Shown one piece after another: positions 33,039-42,972 of a DNA stretch of 64,000 nt. The notes under the pieces were generated by a model. That model did not search any database. It was not told the DNA's origin and saw only the letters and a program-made list of their open reading frames with translations. This DNA comes from Fusobacteria bacterium ZRK30. Its GTDB lineage: Bacteria; Fusobacteriota; Fusobacteriia; Fusobacteriales; Fusobacteriaceae. Each line of letters opens with the position of its first letter. Within the stretch, counting starts at the first letter, position 1. The stretch is taken from positions 2,046,001-2,110,000 of the forward strand of contig CP102405.1 in NCBI GenBank assembly GCA_024628785.1. The letters are read 5' to 3'. Made by a program: the position numbers and the translations under genes.

Positions 33039-33908
33039 TTACTTCTTCAAAAGTGGGTATCCTAAGTCTTTTCTTGCCTGTAAGAATACTTCAGCACATC
33101 TTTTAGACATATTTCTAACTCTCAATATATAAGATTGTCTCTCAGTTACAGAGATAGCTCCTCTAGCATCTAATACATTAAAGATATGAGATCCTTTTAA
33201 TACAAAATCGTAAGCTGGGAATACTAACCCTTCATCTAATATCTTCTGAGCTTCAGCTTCACACTCATCAAACCATCTAAAATGCATATCTAAGTCAGCT
33301 ATTTCAAATGAATATTTTGATTGTTCATATTCATATTGTAATCTCATATCACCATATTTAATTCCAGGTGCCCATTCTAGATCATATACACTCTCTTTCT
33401 CTTGAATATATAGAGCTATTCTTTCTAAACCATAGGTAATTTCAACTGGAGTAACATCTAACTCAATTCCTCCCACTTGTTGGAAATAAGTGAATTGAGT
33501 GATCTCCATACCGTCTAACCATACTTCCCATCCTAATCCCCATGCACCTAAAGTTGGAGATTCCCAGTCATCTTCTACAAATCTAATATCATGCTTTAAT
33601 GGATCTATTCCTAACATCTTTAAACTTTCTAAGTAAAGTTCTTGGATATTAAGTGGTGATGGTTTCATTATCACTTGAAATTGATGATGTTGATATACTC
33701 TATTTGGATTTTCACCGTATCTCCCATCTTTTGGTCTTCTTGATGGTTCTACATAGGCTGTACTCCATGGTTCAGGTCCTAATGCCATAAGTGTAGTATT
33801 AGGGTTAAATGTTCCTGCACCTGTTTCTATATCATATGGATTTCCTATTACACATCCCTTTGACCCCCAAAATTGCTGTAACGCCATTATCATATCTTGA
33901 AAATTCAT
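33039..33908 (-). CDS. glyQ: Glycyl-tRNA synthetase alpha subunit
   Basis: 289 residues from ATG at 33908 ([14 protein letters not shown]), with GGGAGG 6 nt upstream; the upstream-extended frame overlapping lspA is rejected. Class II motifs: [10 protein letters not shown] (~35), [16 protein letters not shown] (~52) and [19 protein letters not shown] (~160). Catalytic subunit partner of glyS, 145 bp downstream. Confidence 0.97.
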   Translation of the reverse strand: MNFQDMIMALQQFWGSKGCVIGNPYDIETGAGTFNPNTTLMALGPEPWSTAYVEPSRRPKDGRYGENPNRVYQHHQFQVIMKPSPLNIQELYLESLKMLGIDPLKHDIRFVEDDWESPTLGAWGLGWEVWLDGMEITQFTYFQQVGGIELDVTPVEITYGLERIALYIQEKESVYDLEWAPGIKYGDMRLQYEYEQSKYSFEIADLDMHFRWFDECEAEAQKILDEGLVFPAYDFVLKGSHIFNVLDARGAISVTERQSYILRVRNMSKRCAEVFLQARKDLGYPLLKK

Positions 33909-33973
33909 TATTGCCTCCCGTTTCTCATTCTTTAAAACTAAAAACTTTTCTAGACATAGATTCTGCTGATTTT

Positions 33974-34444
33974 TTAGTTTTTCTTTTTTAGTTGCTTTTT
34001 CTTTCTTTCTAATATAATTACTTCTATTATTAGTAAAAATACTCCTATATTGATCCAAACATCTGCCACGTTAAATACAAACTTCCAAATACCTCGAAAA
34101 TCTGCAAAATCAACTACAAACCCTCTATATATTCTATCTATCATATTCCCAATAGCACCTGCCAATATAAAAGCATATGCATATTTTGAGATAACTTCAT
34201 GAGGCTTCAGTTGCTTTATCATAAAATATATTATTCCTAATATAGCTATTATAGCTACTATACTAATAGTTTTTATCTCCCCTTGGAACATTCCAAAGGC
34301 CACACCATGGTTTTTTACATAAGTTATATGAAAAAAATCATTTAAGATACCTATAGTATCTCCTTCAGACATAGAGCTTGCTACTAATTCCTTAGTCCAT
34401 TGATCTATTCCTAAAAGGGCTACAATTAAAATAATTAACCTCAT
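33974..34444 (-). CDS. lspA: Lipoprotein signal peptidase (signal peptidase II)
   Basis: 156 residues with four membrane helices. Conserved boxes: [10 protein letters not shown] (~14), [10 protein letters not shown] (~45), [21 protein letters not shown] (~95-115, catalytic Asp in the NMID region) and [11 protein letters not shown] (~125, second catalytic Asp). It removes signal peptides from prolipoproteins such as the MalE-like protein in this window. Lies 87 bp after ileS, a widely conserved pairing. Confidence 0.96.
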   Translation of the reverse strand: MRLIILIVALLGIDQWTKELVASSMSEGDTIGILNDFFHITYVKNHGVAFGMFQGEIKTISIVAIIAILGIIYFMIKQLKPHEVISKYAYAFILAGAIGNMIDRIYRGFVVDFADFRGIWKFVFNVADVWINIGVFLLIIEVIILERKKKQLKKKN

Positions 34445-34531
34445 ATTCGCTCCCCCTACTTTAATTTAGAGAAGAGAGGAAAGACCTCAATCTATCCTCT
34501 CTCCTCCTTATAACTTAATTATACTCAATTT

Positions 34532-37333
34532 TTATTTTGTCATTACATCTGTACATCTAGGACAAATATCAGCATATTCTGAATCTGTTCCTAAGTTTTC
34601 AGAATATTTCCAGCATCTTTCACATTTTTCTCCAGCTGCATGGCTTACTCTTAAACTTAATCCTTCTACTTCTTCTGCTACTGTAAATTCTGCTGCTGCT
34701 TCACTTACAATATCAAATTGAGATACTAAGAACACTGTTTCTAAAAGATCTTTATTAGATTCAACAAAAGCTTTTAATTTTTCATCAGCTATATGTAACT
34801 CTAATTTTGCATCTAGTGCATTACCAATTATCTTATCTTCACCTTGTCTGGCTCTTTCTAAGACTTTATTTACTTCTTTTCTAAGTTTTGAAATCTCATC
34901 CCACTTAGTTCCTAATTCCTCATTGATCCATTCAGGGTTAGCCTCATACCAAGAAGTCAATAATACTGAATCTGTATCTTTAGCTGCTTCTGGTAATTTA
35001 CCCCAAATTTCTTCTGCTGTAAATGATAATACAGGTGAGATCATCTTAGTCATAGCCACTAATACTTCATACATAACAGTCTGAGCTGATCTTCTAGCAA
35101 CTGAATCAGTTTTTTCTACATATAATCTATCTTTGATTATATCAAGGTAGAACGCTGACATCTCAATTCCTGCAAAATAATGAACATCGTTGAATAAATT
35201 ATAGAACTCATACTTATCATAGTTAGCTGTTACATTAGTTTTTAATGTCTCTAATCTATGTAATGCCCACTTATCTATCTCTGTTAATTCTTCATAGGCT
35301 ACTCTGTCTGTTGCAGGATCGAAATCATTGATGTTTCCTAAGATATATCTAGCTGTATTTCTAACTCTTCTGTAAGATTCAGAAATTTGCTTAATTGCAT
35401 TATCAGATATTCTTACATCATCACTATAGTCTACAGATGCACACCATAATCTTAAGATATCTGCTCCATATGTATTTATTATATCCATAGGATCCACTGT
35501 ATTTCCTACTGATTTAGACATCTTTTTACCATCTTTATCATTTACAAATCCATGAGTTAAGATAGCTTTATAAGGTGCATCTCCAGTAGAACCAATAGAA
35601 GTTAATAATGAAGTTTGGAACCAACCTCTATGCTGATCTGATCCTTCTAAATATAAGTCCGCAGGTCTTCTTAAGTAATCTCTGGTATTTAATACACTTC
35701 TATGAGATACTCCTGAATCAAACCATACATCCATGATATTTGTTTCTTTTCTTAACTCTATATCTTTTAAGTTGTACTTTTCTAATAACTCTTCTCCAAT
35801 TAACTCTTCAGCTGAATATTTAACCCATGCTGCCGATCCTTCTTTTTTAACTAACGCAATAACTTTATCAGCTATTTCAGTGTTGAAGATCTCCTCTCCA
35901 GTCTTGTTATTATAGAAAATAGGGATATGTACTCCCCAAGTTCTTTGTCTAGAGATACACCAGTCAGGTCTGTTTTCCATCATAGTAGTTAATCTGTTTC
36001 TTCCCCATGCAGGTAAAAATTCCACATCTTCCAAAGCTTTTAATGCTTTTTCTCTAATGTCTGATCCCTCTATCTTTACGAACCATTGTTCAGTCGCTCT
36101 AAAGATTACAGGTGTCTTACTTCTCCAGTCATGTGGATAAGAATGTTCTATTACTTCTGTATGTAATAGATGACCTGTTTCTTCCATATATGCTAAGATA
36201 GCTTTATTTGCTTTTTGATAGTACATTCCAGAGAATCTTTCCCCGGCTTCATCTGTTAAGTGACCATCTTGGTCTACCGGACAGATTACTTCAATACCAT
36301 ATCTCGTAGCTACTACATAGTCATCTTGACCATGTCCAGGAGCTGTATGTACACATCCAGTACCAGCTTCTAAAGTTACGTGATCGCCTAAAATAATTAA
36401 TCCAGTTCTATCTAAGAATGGATGCTTATATGTTAATTTTTCTAATTCTCCACCTTTAAATTTCTGAATTAATTCGGCACCTTCTATTCCCATATCAGCT
36501 AATGCTTTTTCTGCAAGGCCCTCAGCTAATACTAAGTTCCCTTTAGATGTCTTATAGATACCATAGTCAAATTCTTCATTTAGACAAATAGCCATATTAG
36601 CAGGAATTGTCCAAGGAGTTGTCGTCCAGATTACAAATGAAGCTTCATCTACACCCATTACTTCAAGTGCATCAGGATTAGCTTCCATCTTAAGAAACAT
36701 TGTAGGAGATTTATGGTTATGGTACTCTATCTCTGCTTCTGCAAGAGCTGTTTTACTTACAGGTGACCAATGTATTGGCTTTAACCCTTTAAAGATATAT
36801 CCATTTTCATATAACTCTTTGAATACTTCTAATTGCTCTGCTTCATACTCAGGATTTAAAGTTAAATAAGGTTTATCCCATTCAGCTAATATTCCAAGTC
36901 TTTTGAATCCCTCTTTTTGTTTTTCAACCCATTTTTTAGCATATTTAGTACATTTTTCTCTAACTTTTAAAGGATGCATATCCTTTATCTTATCTCCTAA
37001 TTCCTCTGCAACCTTAAATTCAATTGGTAATCCATGTGTATCCCAACCTGGAACGTAAGGCGCATCAAAACCTTGTAACCTTTTATATTTTAATATAATA
37101 TCTTTTAATATCTTATTTAACGCATGTCCAATATGGATATCTCCATTGGCATACGGAGGTCCGTCATGCAATATAAATTGTCTAGCACCTTCTTTTAAAC
37201 TCTTCTCATATATATTTTGTTTTCTCCAAACATTTAACATTTGAGGTTCCTTATTAGCTAAATTAGCCCTCATTTGAAAATTTGTTTTTGGGAGATTTAG
37301 GGTTTTCCCATAATCTTTTTTCTCTTCAGACAT
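34532..37333 (-). CDS. ileS: Isoleucyl-tRNA synthetase
   Basis: 933 residues. HIGH box GDIHIGHAL (~66), editing domain with [11 protein letters not shown] (~235), KMSKS box [10 protein letters not shown] (~598) and a C-terminal zinc-binding module CERCWKYSE...CPRC. This bacterial type is mupirocin-sensitive in general. Its start overlaps the end of the sensor-kinase gene by 8 bp. No T-box leader is visible, consistent with an internal operon position. Confidence 0.97.
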   Translation of the reverse strand: MSEEKKDYGKTLNLPKTNFQMRANLANKEPQMLNVWRKQNIYEKSLKEGARQFILHDGPPYANGDIHIGHALNKILKDIILKYKRLQGFDAPYVPGWDTHGLPIEFKVAEELGDKIKDMHPLKVREKCTKYAKKWVEKQKEGFKRLGILAEWDKPYLTLNPEYEAEQLEVFKELYENGYIFKGLKPIHWSPVSKTALAEAEIEYHNHKSPTMFLKMEANPDALEVMGVDEASFVIWTTTPWTIPANMAICLNEEFDYGIYKTSKGNLVLAEGLAEKALADMGIEGAELIQKFKGGELEKLTYKHPFLDRTGLIILGDHVTLEAGTGCVHTAPGHGQDDYVVATRYGIEVICPVDQDGHLTDEAGERFSGMYYQKANKAILAYMEETGHLLHTEVIEHSYPHDWRSKTPVIFRATEQWFVKIEGSDIREKALKALEDVEFLPAWGRNRLTTMMENRPDWCISRQRTWGVHIPIFYNNKTGEEIFNTEIADKVIALVKKEGSAAWVKYSAEELIGEELLEKYNLKDIELRKETNIMDVWFDSGVSHRSVLNTRDYLRRPADLYLEGSDQHRGWFQTSLLTSIGSTGDAPYKAILTHGFVNDKDGKKMSKSVGNTVDPMDIINTYGADILRLWCASVDYSDDVRISDNAIKQISESYRRVRNTARYILGNINDFDPATDRVAYEELTEIDKWALHRLETLKTNVTANYDKYEFYNLFNDVHYFAGIEMSAFYLDIIKDRLYVEKTDSVARRSAQTVMYEVLVAMTKMISPVLSFTAEEIWGKLPEAAKDTDSVLLTSWYEANPEWINEELGTKWDEISKLRKEVNKVLERARQGEDKIIGNALDAKLELHIADEKLKAFVESNKDLLETVFLVSQFDIVSEAAAEFTVAEEVEGLSLRVSHAAGEKCERCWKYSENLGTDSEYADICPRCTDVMTK

Positions 37334-39698
37334 TCATATCCTCCTTATATCTATTTAAAATTATTTTTATCTCTGCTCCTTCACCGAGTTTTGATTTTAT
37401 TTTAATAATCCCTCTATGGCTACTGATTATCTTATTGGCTATAGCAAGGCCCAGCCCTGATGATTCCTCATTTCCACTGGCAAATGGTTCAAATAAGTTT
37501 TCCCCTAAAGCCTTTGCAGATATCCCTGATCCGTTATCAAGAATTTTTATTTTTATATTTTCATCATTTATCTTAGATATTATATTAATTCTACCATTTG
37601 TGACCCCAGTTATAGCATTCAGTGCATTATTTATAATCTCACGAAATGCTTTTGTAAGTTCTATAGAATCTCCTAAGAAAGTGGCCTCTTCACCTAAAAA
37701 TAGAGAAATATCTCTATTTGGATTACATCTAACATAACTTTCTACTACCTCAGTTAAGAATTTATTGATTTTTAATTTCTCAAAATTATACTCCTTTTTA
37801 TCGGAATAATCAAATAATATCGAGTCTTCCCTATTGATATTACATATCTCATCTCTAAATTCTTTAAAAGCACCACCATTTATTTGATCATTATTATAGA
37901 GTTTCATCATCATAAGGGTGTATTTTTCAATTACTTTATTTCTTCTGTAGATAATCTTTTTAAACATACGTCCTATGGCTATATCTCTTTCATTGGTTAT
38001 TTTTTCCAATTCAATCTGCTGGTTTTCATAGTGAATTCCAACATTTAATAGGATTACATTGAATAGTTCAACATCTTCAATCTCTATCCTTCTACCAGAG
38101 ATGTAATTATCCACTAAGATACATCCAACATTTTTATCCCCATTAAAGATCGGCAATATCATAAAGTTACTCAGACCAAACCCCATAAGAAGTTCACTTC
38201 CCAGGTAGATCTTATATCCTCTTCTATTTTCAAAGATAATCCTCTTTTCCGATATAGCCTTATGAAATAAGTTATCATCATTTTTTATCTTGATCAATGG
38301 AACTATTTCTTTCATAGTTTCATATCTTAGATCAAAACTAGAGAGTTTATCTTCCTTTATTATATTTCTATTCTTTCTGATTTTCTTACCTACCAGACAT
38401 CCTTGTTCATTACTATATTCAAAAAATATCGCTCTGTCGTAATTCAAACCTACTCCAGAAGTAAATCCTTTTAATATCAGGTCTATGATCCCGCTGTCAC
38501 TTGGTTCTTTTCTTACACCTAGTAGGAGTTTTTCTACTCCCTCTACCCTATGAATATAAGCCTTTAATTTTTCATTTTGATCCTCTAATATAAAATTGTT
38601 ATTTTTTAATTTTTCTACCATTTTTTTTGTAGCAAGACTCAGTAGTTTAATCTCACTTGTCCCATTCAACCTTACATCTCTATCTAAATTTCCCGATGCT
38701 ATGTCATCTACAGCTAAAGATAGCTCTTCTAATGGCATTAAAAGCTGCTTAAATGTTCCATTTATTATAAATGAATTGAGTAATATCAAGATTATTGTAG
38801 CTAATATTATTAAAGACATAGTTCCTGTTTTAAACTTAGTCAATGCCGGTTCTGATAAACTGAGTACTAGATACCCGACTTCCTTACCAAAAGAATTAAG
38901 TACCGGTCTGGAAACAATATTATAGTCTATCCCTTGAATAGTTAAACTTTTAACACTATACCCTTTTTCATTTAATTTTATCAGTTTAGCTTTTTCCTTT
39001 TTTAACCTGTTTAATTCTATTGCAGTTAAAGATAATGGTGCCCTTGTCTGATATAACCCTATATCTTCTACATCATCGTGGTCTGCTACCATGAGATATT
39101 TATTTCCTCTAAAATAATTTTTTTCTAAAGGTATCTCTACCAAAACAGCGTATATCTCTTTATTTTCTTCTATGGGAACTACAATTTCATAATAAAATTT
39201 TTTCTCTAGTTCATCATACATAACAGAATCTATAGTTATAGACAATTTATTTCTAACAATTCTCAGATTTTTAATAAACTCATTGTTTATTTCAGAATGT
39301 ATCCCGTTTTCATCCAATATTGACCCATCTTTTCCTATGACAGTCAATCTCGATTCGTGGTAGAGGCTGAAATTTTTAGAGATCAACTCTTTTTTCATAT
39401 TTTCATGGATCTCTTTATTTTCTTCCGGTGTACGGATCGAAGTTATAAAAAGATCTTTTTCTACAAATCCTTCAGAGTTAGTAAATTTTATAAGTTCATT
39501 TATAAATTCTGTATTTCTTATATCCAGCATATCCTCTATCACTTGAAATTTTTCTACCGCTTTAATAGAAAAGTTTTTTTCCAATTCTTTGAATACAAAA
39601 ATAACAACTAATCCTATTATTGTAAGTCCTGTGAGTAACATAGACAAGTCGTTATATAATATTGTTTTAAAAAGTAATGAATCTCTTTTTAATTTCAT
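37326..39698 (-). CDS. Sensor histidine kinase-like protein with GAF domain, no visible phospho-acceptor His
   Basis: 790 residues. Two membrane helices (~17-36 and ~288-312) flank a ~250-residue extracytoplasmic domain; a HAMP linker (~315-365), GAF domain (~395-545), a helical region and a C-terminal ATPase follow. The ATPase boxes are intact: N box [11 protein letters not shown] (~675), G1 DNGSGISA (~715), F/G2 [20 protein letters not shown] (~728). In the helical stretch where the H box should be (about 545-660), no HE-type motif and no histidine is present. It may act with an unusual acceptor, or as an ATP-binding signalling protein. No response regulator is adjacent; it is sandwiched between tex (1 bp) and ileS (8-bp overlap). 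Confidence 0.85.
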   Translation of the reverse strand: MKLKRDSLLFKTILYNDLSMLLTGLTIIGLVVIFVFKELEKNFSIKAVEKFQVIEDMLDIRNTEFINELIKFTNSEGFVEKDLFITSIRTPEENKEIHENMKKELISKNFSLYHESRLTVIGKDGSILDENGIHSEINNEFIKNLRIVRNKLSITIDSVMYDELEKKFYYEIVVPIEENKEIYAVLVEIPLEKNYFRGNKYLMVADHDDVEDIGLYQTRAPLSLTAIELNRLKKEKAKLIKLNEKGYSVKSLTIQGIDYNIVSRPVLNSFGKEVGYLVLSLSEPALTKFKTGTMSLIILATIILILLNSFIINGTFKQLLMPLEELSLAVDDIASGNLDRDVRLNGTSEIKLLSLATKKMVEKLKNNNFILEDQNEKLKAYIHRVEGVEKLLLGVRKEPSDSGIIDLILKGFTSGVGLNYDRAIFFEYSNEQGCLVGKKIRKNRNIIKEDKLSSFDLRYETMKEIVPLIKIKNDDNLFHKAISEKRIIFENRRGYKIYLGSELLMGFGLSNFMILPIFNGDKNVGCILVDNYISGRRIEIEDVELFNVILLNVGIHYENQQIELEKITNERDIAIGRMFKKIIYRRNKVIEKYTLMMMKLYNNDQINGGAFKEFRDEICNINREDSILFDYSDKKEYNFEKLKINKFLTEVVESYVRCNPNRDISLFLGEEATFLGDSIELTKAFREIINNALNAITGVTNGRINIISKINDENIKIKILDNGSGISAKALGENLFEPFASGNEESSGLGLAIANKIISSHRGIIKIKSKLGEGAEIKIILNRYKEDMNV

Positions 39699-39699
39699 C

Positions 39700-41862
39700 T
39701 TATAGTCCTTTCTTAGTTAGTGCTACCCTGTTCCTATTATGGTCTATGCTGTCTACTTTTACCTTTATTATCTCTCCTACTGCCAGTTCACTGGTCATAT
39801 CTACTACTCTTTTATTGAATTTAGATATATGTAAAAGTGCATCATTTTTTAACCCGATATCGATAAAAGCTCCAAAGTTAACTACATTTCTTACAGTTCC
39901 TTCTAATTCCATTCCCTCTTTAAGATCAGATATCTTCAATACATCAGATTTTAGGAGTGGTTTTGGTATATCATCTCTAGGGTCTCTTCTATCCCTAATC
40001 AATGCTTCATAGATATCTTTGGCAGTTTCCTTTCCTACCTCTTCCTTGGTTATAAACTCCTCTAAATCCATAGTTTTTAAGTTAGATCTCACACCTTCTA
40101 AATCATCCTTATATTCAACTAAACTGGTCTTATTATTCTTCAACATCTTTTCAGCTATCTTGTAAGATTCCGGATGAATAATAGTATTATCTAATGGGTT
40201 TTTACTTTCCGGTACTATCAGGAACCCTGCCATCTGTTCGTAGGCTTTTGCTCCTAACCCCTTAACTTTTAGTAATTCTTTTCTAGTGGTAAATTTGCCA
40301 TTTACCTTTCTATATTCCTCTATATTTTTCGCTACATTCTTCTTTACACCTGATATATAAGCTAATAATGCCCAAGATGCTGTGTTTACGTTTATCCCGA
40401 CTGAGTTTACTACTCCTTCTATAACATCTCCCAAAGAACCTTCTAATTTCTTTTGATTTACATCATGCTGGTACATCCCAACACCAATAGATTTTGGATC
40501 TATCTTCACTAATTCTGCTAGGGGATCCTGGATTCTTCTAGCTATGGATATAGCTCCTCTTACTGTTACGTCAAAATCAGGAAATTCCTCAGCTGCAATT
40601 TTTGAGGCAGAATATACCGAAGCTCCTGCTTCATTTACAATAAGATATTTCACATCTTCTTTAACCTCTTTTAACAGTTCTGCTACAAAGGCCTCCGTTT
40701 CCCTGGATGCCGTTCCATTACCAATGGCTATAATATCTATCTTATATTTTTGTATATATCCCAATATTTTTTTCTTAGCTTCCTGTAATTTCCCTGGATT
40801 ATGCATTCCCTTTACCAGGTATAACACATCATCCATTTGATAAAATCCATCTGAATTTATAACTACAGTTTTACATCCTGTTCTGTAAGCCGGATCCAAA
40901 CCTAAGATATTTTTTTCATGCAGAGGCGGTTGTAACAGTAGATTCTTTAGATTTTCTTTGAATATCTTAATGGCATCTAATTCACCTTTTTCAGTCATGA
41001 TATTTCTAACTTCTCTCTCTACAGAGGGTAAAATAAGTCTGCTTAGAGCATCTTTTACTACATCTAAATAAAATCCTTTTAGGTCTCTATTTATGAATTC
41101 ACTCAACAGATGGAATTCTACCATCTCTCTAGTTTTATCATTTAATTTTATAGAAACTGAGATAATCTTTTCTTTCTCTCCACGATTTACAGCTAATATC
41201 CTATGAGATGGCATTCTCGATACATTTTCTACATGTTCATAGTAATCTTCATATGTTTTTTTCTCATCTAACTCTTTATTTTTTTTGACTAAAGTTGTAT
41301 TAACTTCACCAAATTTTAACATTCTTTCCCTTATGTTTTCTCTGTATTTAGCTTTTTCACTTATATTCTGAGCCAAAATCAATTTAGCTCCTTCTATGGC
41401 ATCCTTTATTTCTAATATATTTTCATTGATATATTTTTTTGCTTCTCCCTCTATGTCGCTCAATGTAATCCCTAATTTCCTTGTATACATAGCTAAAGGT
41501 TCTAAACCATTTTCTATAGCTGTATCAGCCTTAGTTTTCTTTTTCTTTTTATATGGCAGATATAGATCTTCCACTTTCTGTAATTTTTTAGCTCCTAAGA
41601 TAGCTTTTTTTAGTTTCTCTGTTAATTTACCCTGGTCGTTTATTAACTTTATAACCTCTTCTTTTCTCTTCCCCAGATTTCTCAAATAAGTAATTTTTTC
41701 TAAGATCTCCCTTATTACTACTTCATCTAAATTTTCTGTTATTTCCTTTCTATATCTTGAAATAAAAGGAACGGTAGCTCCCTCATCCAATAATTTAATC
41801 GTATTTTCTACCTGTTCCACTTTAATTTTTAGCTCTTCAGCTACTATTTGGTTAATATTCAA
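39700..41862 (-). CDS. tex: Tex family S1 RNA-binding transcription accessory protein
   Basis: 720 residues. N-terminal helical Tex domain (starts MNINQIVAEELKIKVEQVENTI, cited in part), RNase H-like YqgF domain around ILGLDPAYRTGCKTVVI (~320), helix-hairpin-helix region (VNTASWALLAYISGV; FTTRKELLKVKGLG, ~500-540) and C-terminal S1 domain (GMELEGTVRNVVNFGAFID, ~645-720). Binds nucleic acid and is linked to transcription and fidelity in several bacteria. First gene of the row tex, kinase, ileS, lspA, glyQ, glyS. Confidence 0.95.
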   Translation of the reverse strand: MNINQIVAEELKIKVEQVENTIKLLDEGATVPFISRYRKEITENLDEVVIREILEKITYLRNLGKRKEEVIKLINDQGKLTEKLKKAILGAKKLQKVEDLYLPYKKKKKTKADTAIENGLEPLAMYTRKLGITLSDIEGEAKKYINENILEIKDAIEGAKLILAQNISEKAKYRENIRERMLKFGEVNTTLVKKNKELDEKKTYEDYYEHVENVSRMPSHRILAVNRGEKEKIISVSIKLNDKTREMVEFHLLSEFINRDLKGFYLDVVKDALSRLILPSVEREVRNIMTEKGELDAIKIFKENLKNLLLQPPLHEKNILGLDPAYRTGCKTVVINSDGFYQMDDVLYLVKGMHNPGKLQEAKKKILGYIQKYKIDIIAIGNGTASRETEAFVAELLKEVKEDVKYLIVNEAGASVYSASKIAAEEFPDFDVTVRGAISIARRIQDPLAELVKIDPKSIGVGMYQHDVNQKKLEGSLGDVIEGVVNSVGINVNTASWALLAYISGVKKNVAKNIEEYRKVNGKFTTRKELLKVKGLGAKAYEQMAGFLIVPESKNPLDNTIIHPESYKIAEKMLKNNKTSLVEYKDDLEGVRSNLKTMDLEEFITKEEVGKETAKDIYEALIRDRRDPRDDIPKPLLKSDVLKISDLKEGMELEGTVRNVVNFGAFIDIGLKNDALLHISKFNKRVVDMTSELAVGEIIKVKVDSIDHNRNRVALTKKGL

Positions 41863-41976
41863 TTATTCTCCACCCGCCTTCGTATTTTTACTCATAATTA
41901 TACCATATCAAACACTTTTTTTAAAATAAAAAGAGAGTATAGGAGGGATTTACCCCCTCTACACCCCTCATTTTTA

Positions 41977-42852
41977 TTATAACTTTATCGTTTCTAAATA
42001 TTCCTTCAGTCCGTCTTTCGTCTCTTCGTTACGCAGACCAAACTCTATATTAGCTTTAAGTAACCCAAGTTTACTCCCGATATCATATCTTTTACCTTTA
42101 AATCTATATGCTCCTATATCGTTTCCATCTTTTATCATAGCTAAGATTGAGTCAGTAAGCTGAATCTCACCACCTACACCTGCCCCCTGCTTTTCTAAAT
42201 GTTTAAATATATCGCTGGTCAAAAGATATCTTCCTAAACAAGCCATCTTAGAGGGTGCATCCTCTAAGTTTGGTTTTTCTATAAAGTCTTCCATTAAGAC
42301 AGTATCTTCATCCAAATTTTTAATTGGCTTTACAATCCCGTATTTAGATACATCTTCATCTGCTACCTCTTGAACTCCTATAACACTATTACCGTGCTTT
42401 TCATAGTTTTCAATAAGCTGCTTAGTTACAGGTTTTTCCTCATTATACATAATATCATCGCCTAGAGCGATAACAAATGGCTCATCTCCTATAAATGGTT
42501 TAGCTTTCAAAATTGCATGCCCTAATCCTAGAGGATGGTTTTGTCTTACGTAGAATATATTGGCCATATCAGATATGTCCTTTATCTTGTTCAATAATTC
42601 TAATTTTCCTTTTTTCTCAAGAGTAGTTTCCACTTCATATGAATAATCAAAGTGATCCTCTATTGAATTTTTATGTCTTCCTGTTACTATAACGATATCT
42701 GTTATTCCAGATTCTACTAATTCTTCCACTATGTATTGTAATGACGGTCTATCTACGATAGTCAGCATCTCTTTAGGCTGAGCCTTTGTTGCTGGCAATA
42801 CTCTAGTCCCTAATCCTGCTGCTGGTATAACTGCTTTTGTAATTTTTCTCAT
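41977..42852 (-). CDS. galU: UTP-glucose-1-phosphate uridylyltransferase
   Basis: 291 residues from ATG at 42852 (MRKITKAVIPAAGLGTRVLP); GGAGGT lies 6 nt upstream, so the earlier frame start is rejected. Nucleotidyltransferase motif AAGLGTRVLPATKAQPKEML (~12-31) and GLGHAILKAKPF, ALGDDIMYN, and VGGEIQLTDSI are typical. Makes UDP-glucose for envelope polysaccharide and glycan metabolism, consistent with the nearby glucan genes. Single gene. Confidence 0.96.
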   Translation of the reverse strand: MRKITKAVIPAAGLGTRVLPATKAQPKEMLTIVDRPSLQYIVEELVESGITDIVIVTGRHKNSIEDHFDYSYEVETTLEKKGKLELLNKIKDISDMANIFYVRQNHPLGLGHAILKAKPFIGDEPFVIALGDDIMYNEEKPVTKQLIENYEKHGNSVIGVQEVADEDVSKYGIVKPIKNLDEDTVLMEDFIEKPNLEDAPSKMACLGRYLLTSDIFKHLEKQGAGVGGEIQLTDSILAMIKDGNDIGAYRFKGKRYDIGSKLGLLKANIEFGLRNEETKDGLKEYLETIKL

Positions 42853-42885
42853 TTTTTTACCTCCACACACTCGATAGTTTCTTTT

Positions 42886-42932
42886 TTATCACAGTTTTAT
42901 AGATTTCAGGAAATTTTATAAAACTGTGATAA
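42886..42932. repeat. Perfect 16-bp inverted repeat upstream of galU
   Basis: TTATCACAGTTTTATA (42886-42901) and its exact reverse complement TATAAAACTGTGATAA (42917-42932) with a 15-nt centre. No T run follows on the minus strand, so it is not an obvious terminator. It may be an operator or leader hairpin of galU. Confidence 0.6.
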
Positions 42933-42933
42933 T

Positions 42934-42972
42934 TTTAAAAAAAGTAAGCTCTAAACTATTTTATCTTACTTG
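42934..42972 (-). terminator. Terminator overlapping the metG stop
   Basis: AAGTAAG / CTTACTT, 7 bp, 16-nt loop containing the stop codon, followed by TTTTTT on the minus strand. Confidence 0.7.

Noticed and set aside
33909..34058. Longer N-terminus for glyQ
   Set aside because: The extension overlaps lspA and is Lys/Asn-rich without homology; the MNFQDM start has a GGGAGG site and the family N-terminus.
37282..37737. Plus-strand open frame of 151 codons opposite the sensor kinase
   Set aside because: Shadow of the kinase ATPase domain; Ser/Phe/Leu-rich translation typical of the reverse of AT-rich coding sequence and no ribosome site.
41930..41965. Possible terminator between galU and tex (GAGGG...CCCTC)
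   Set aside because: The stem is weak and the T run begins about 12 nt after it, so I do not call it.
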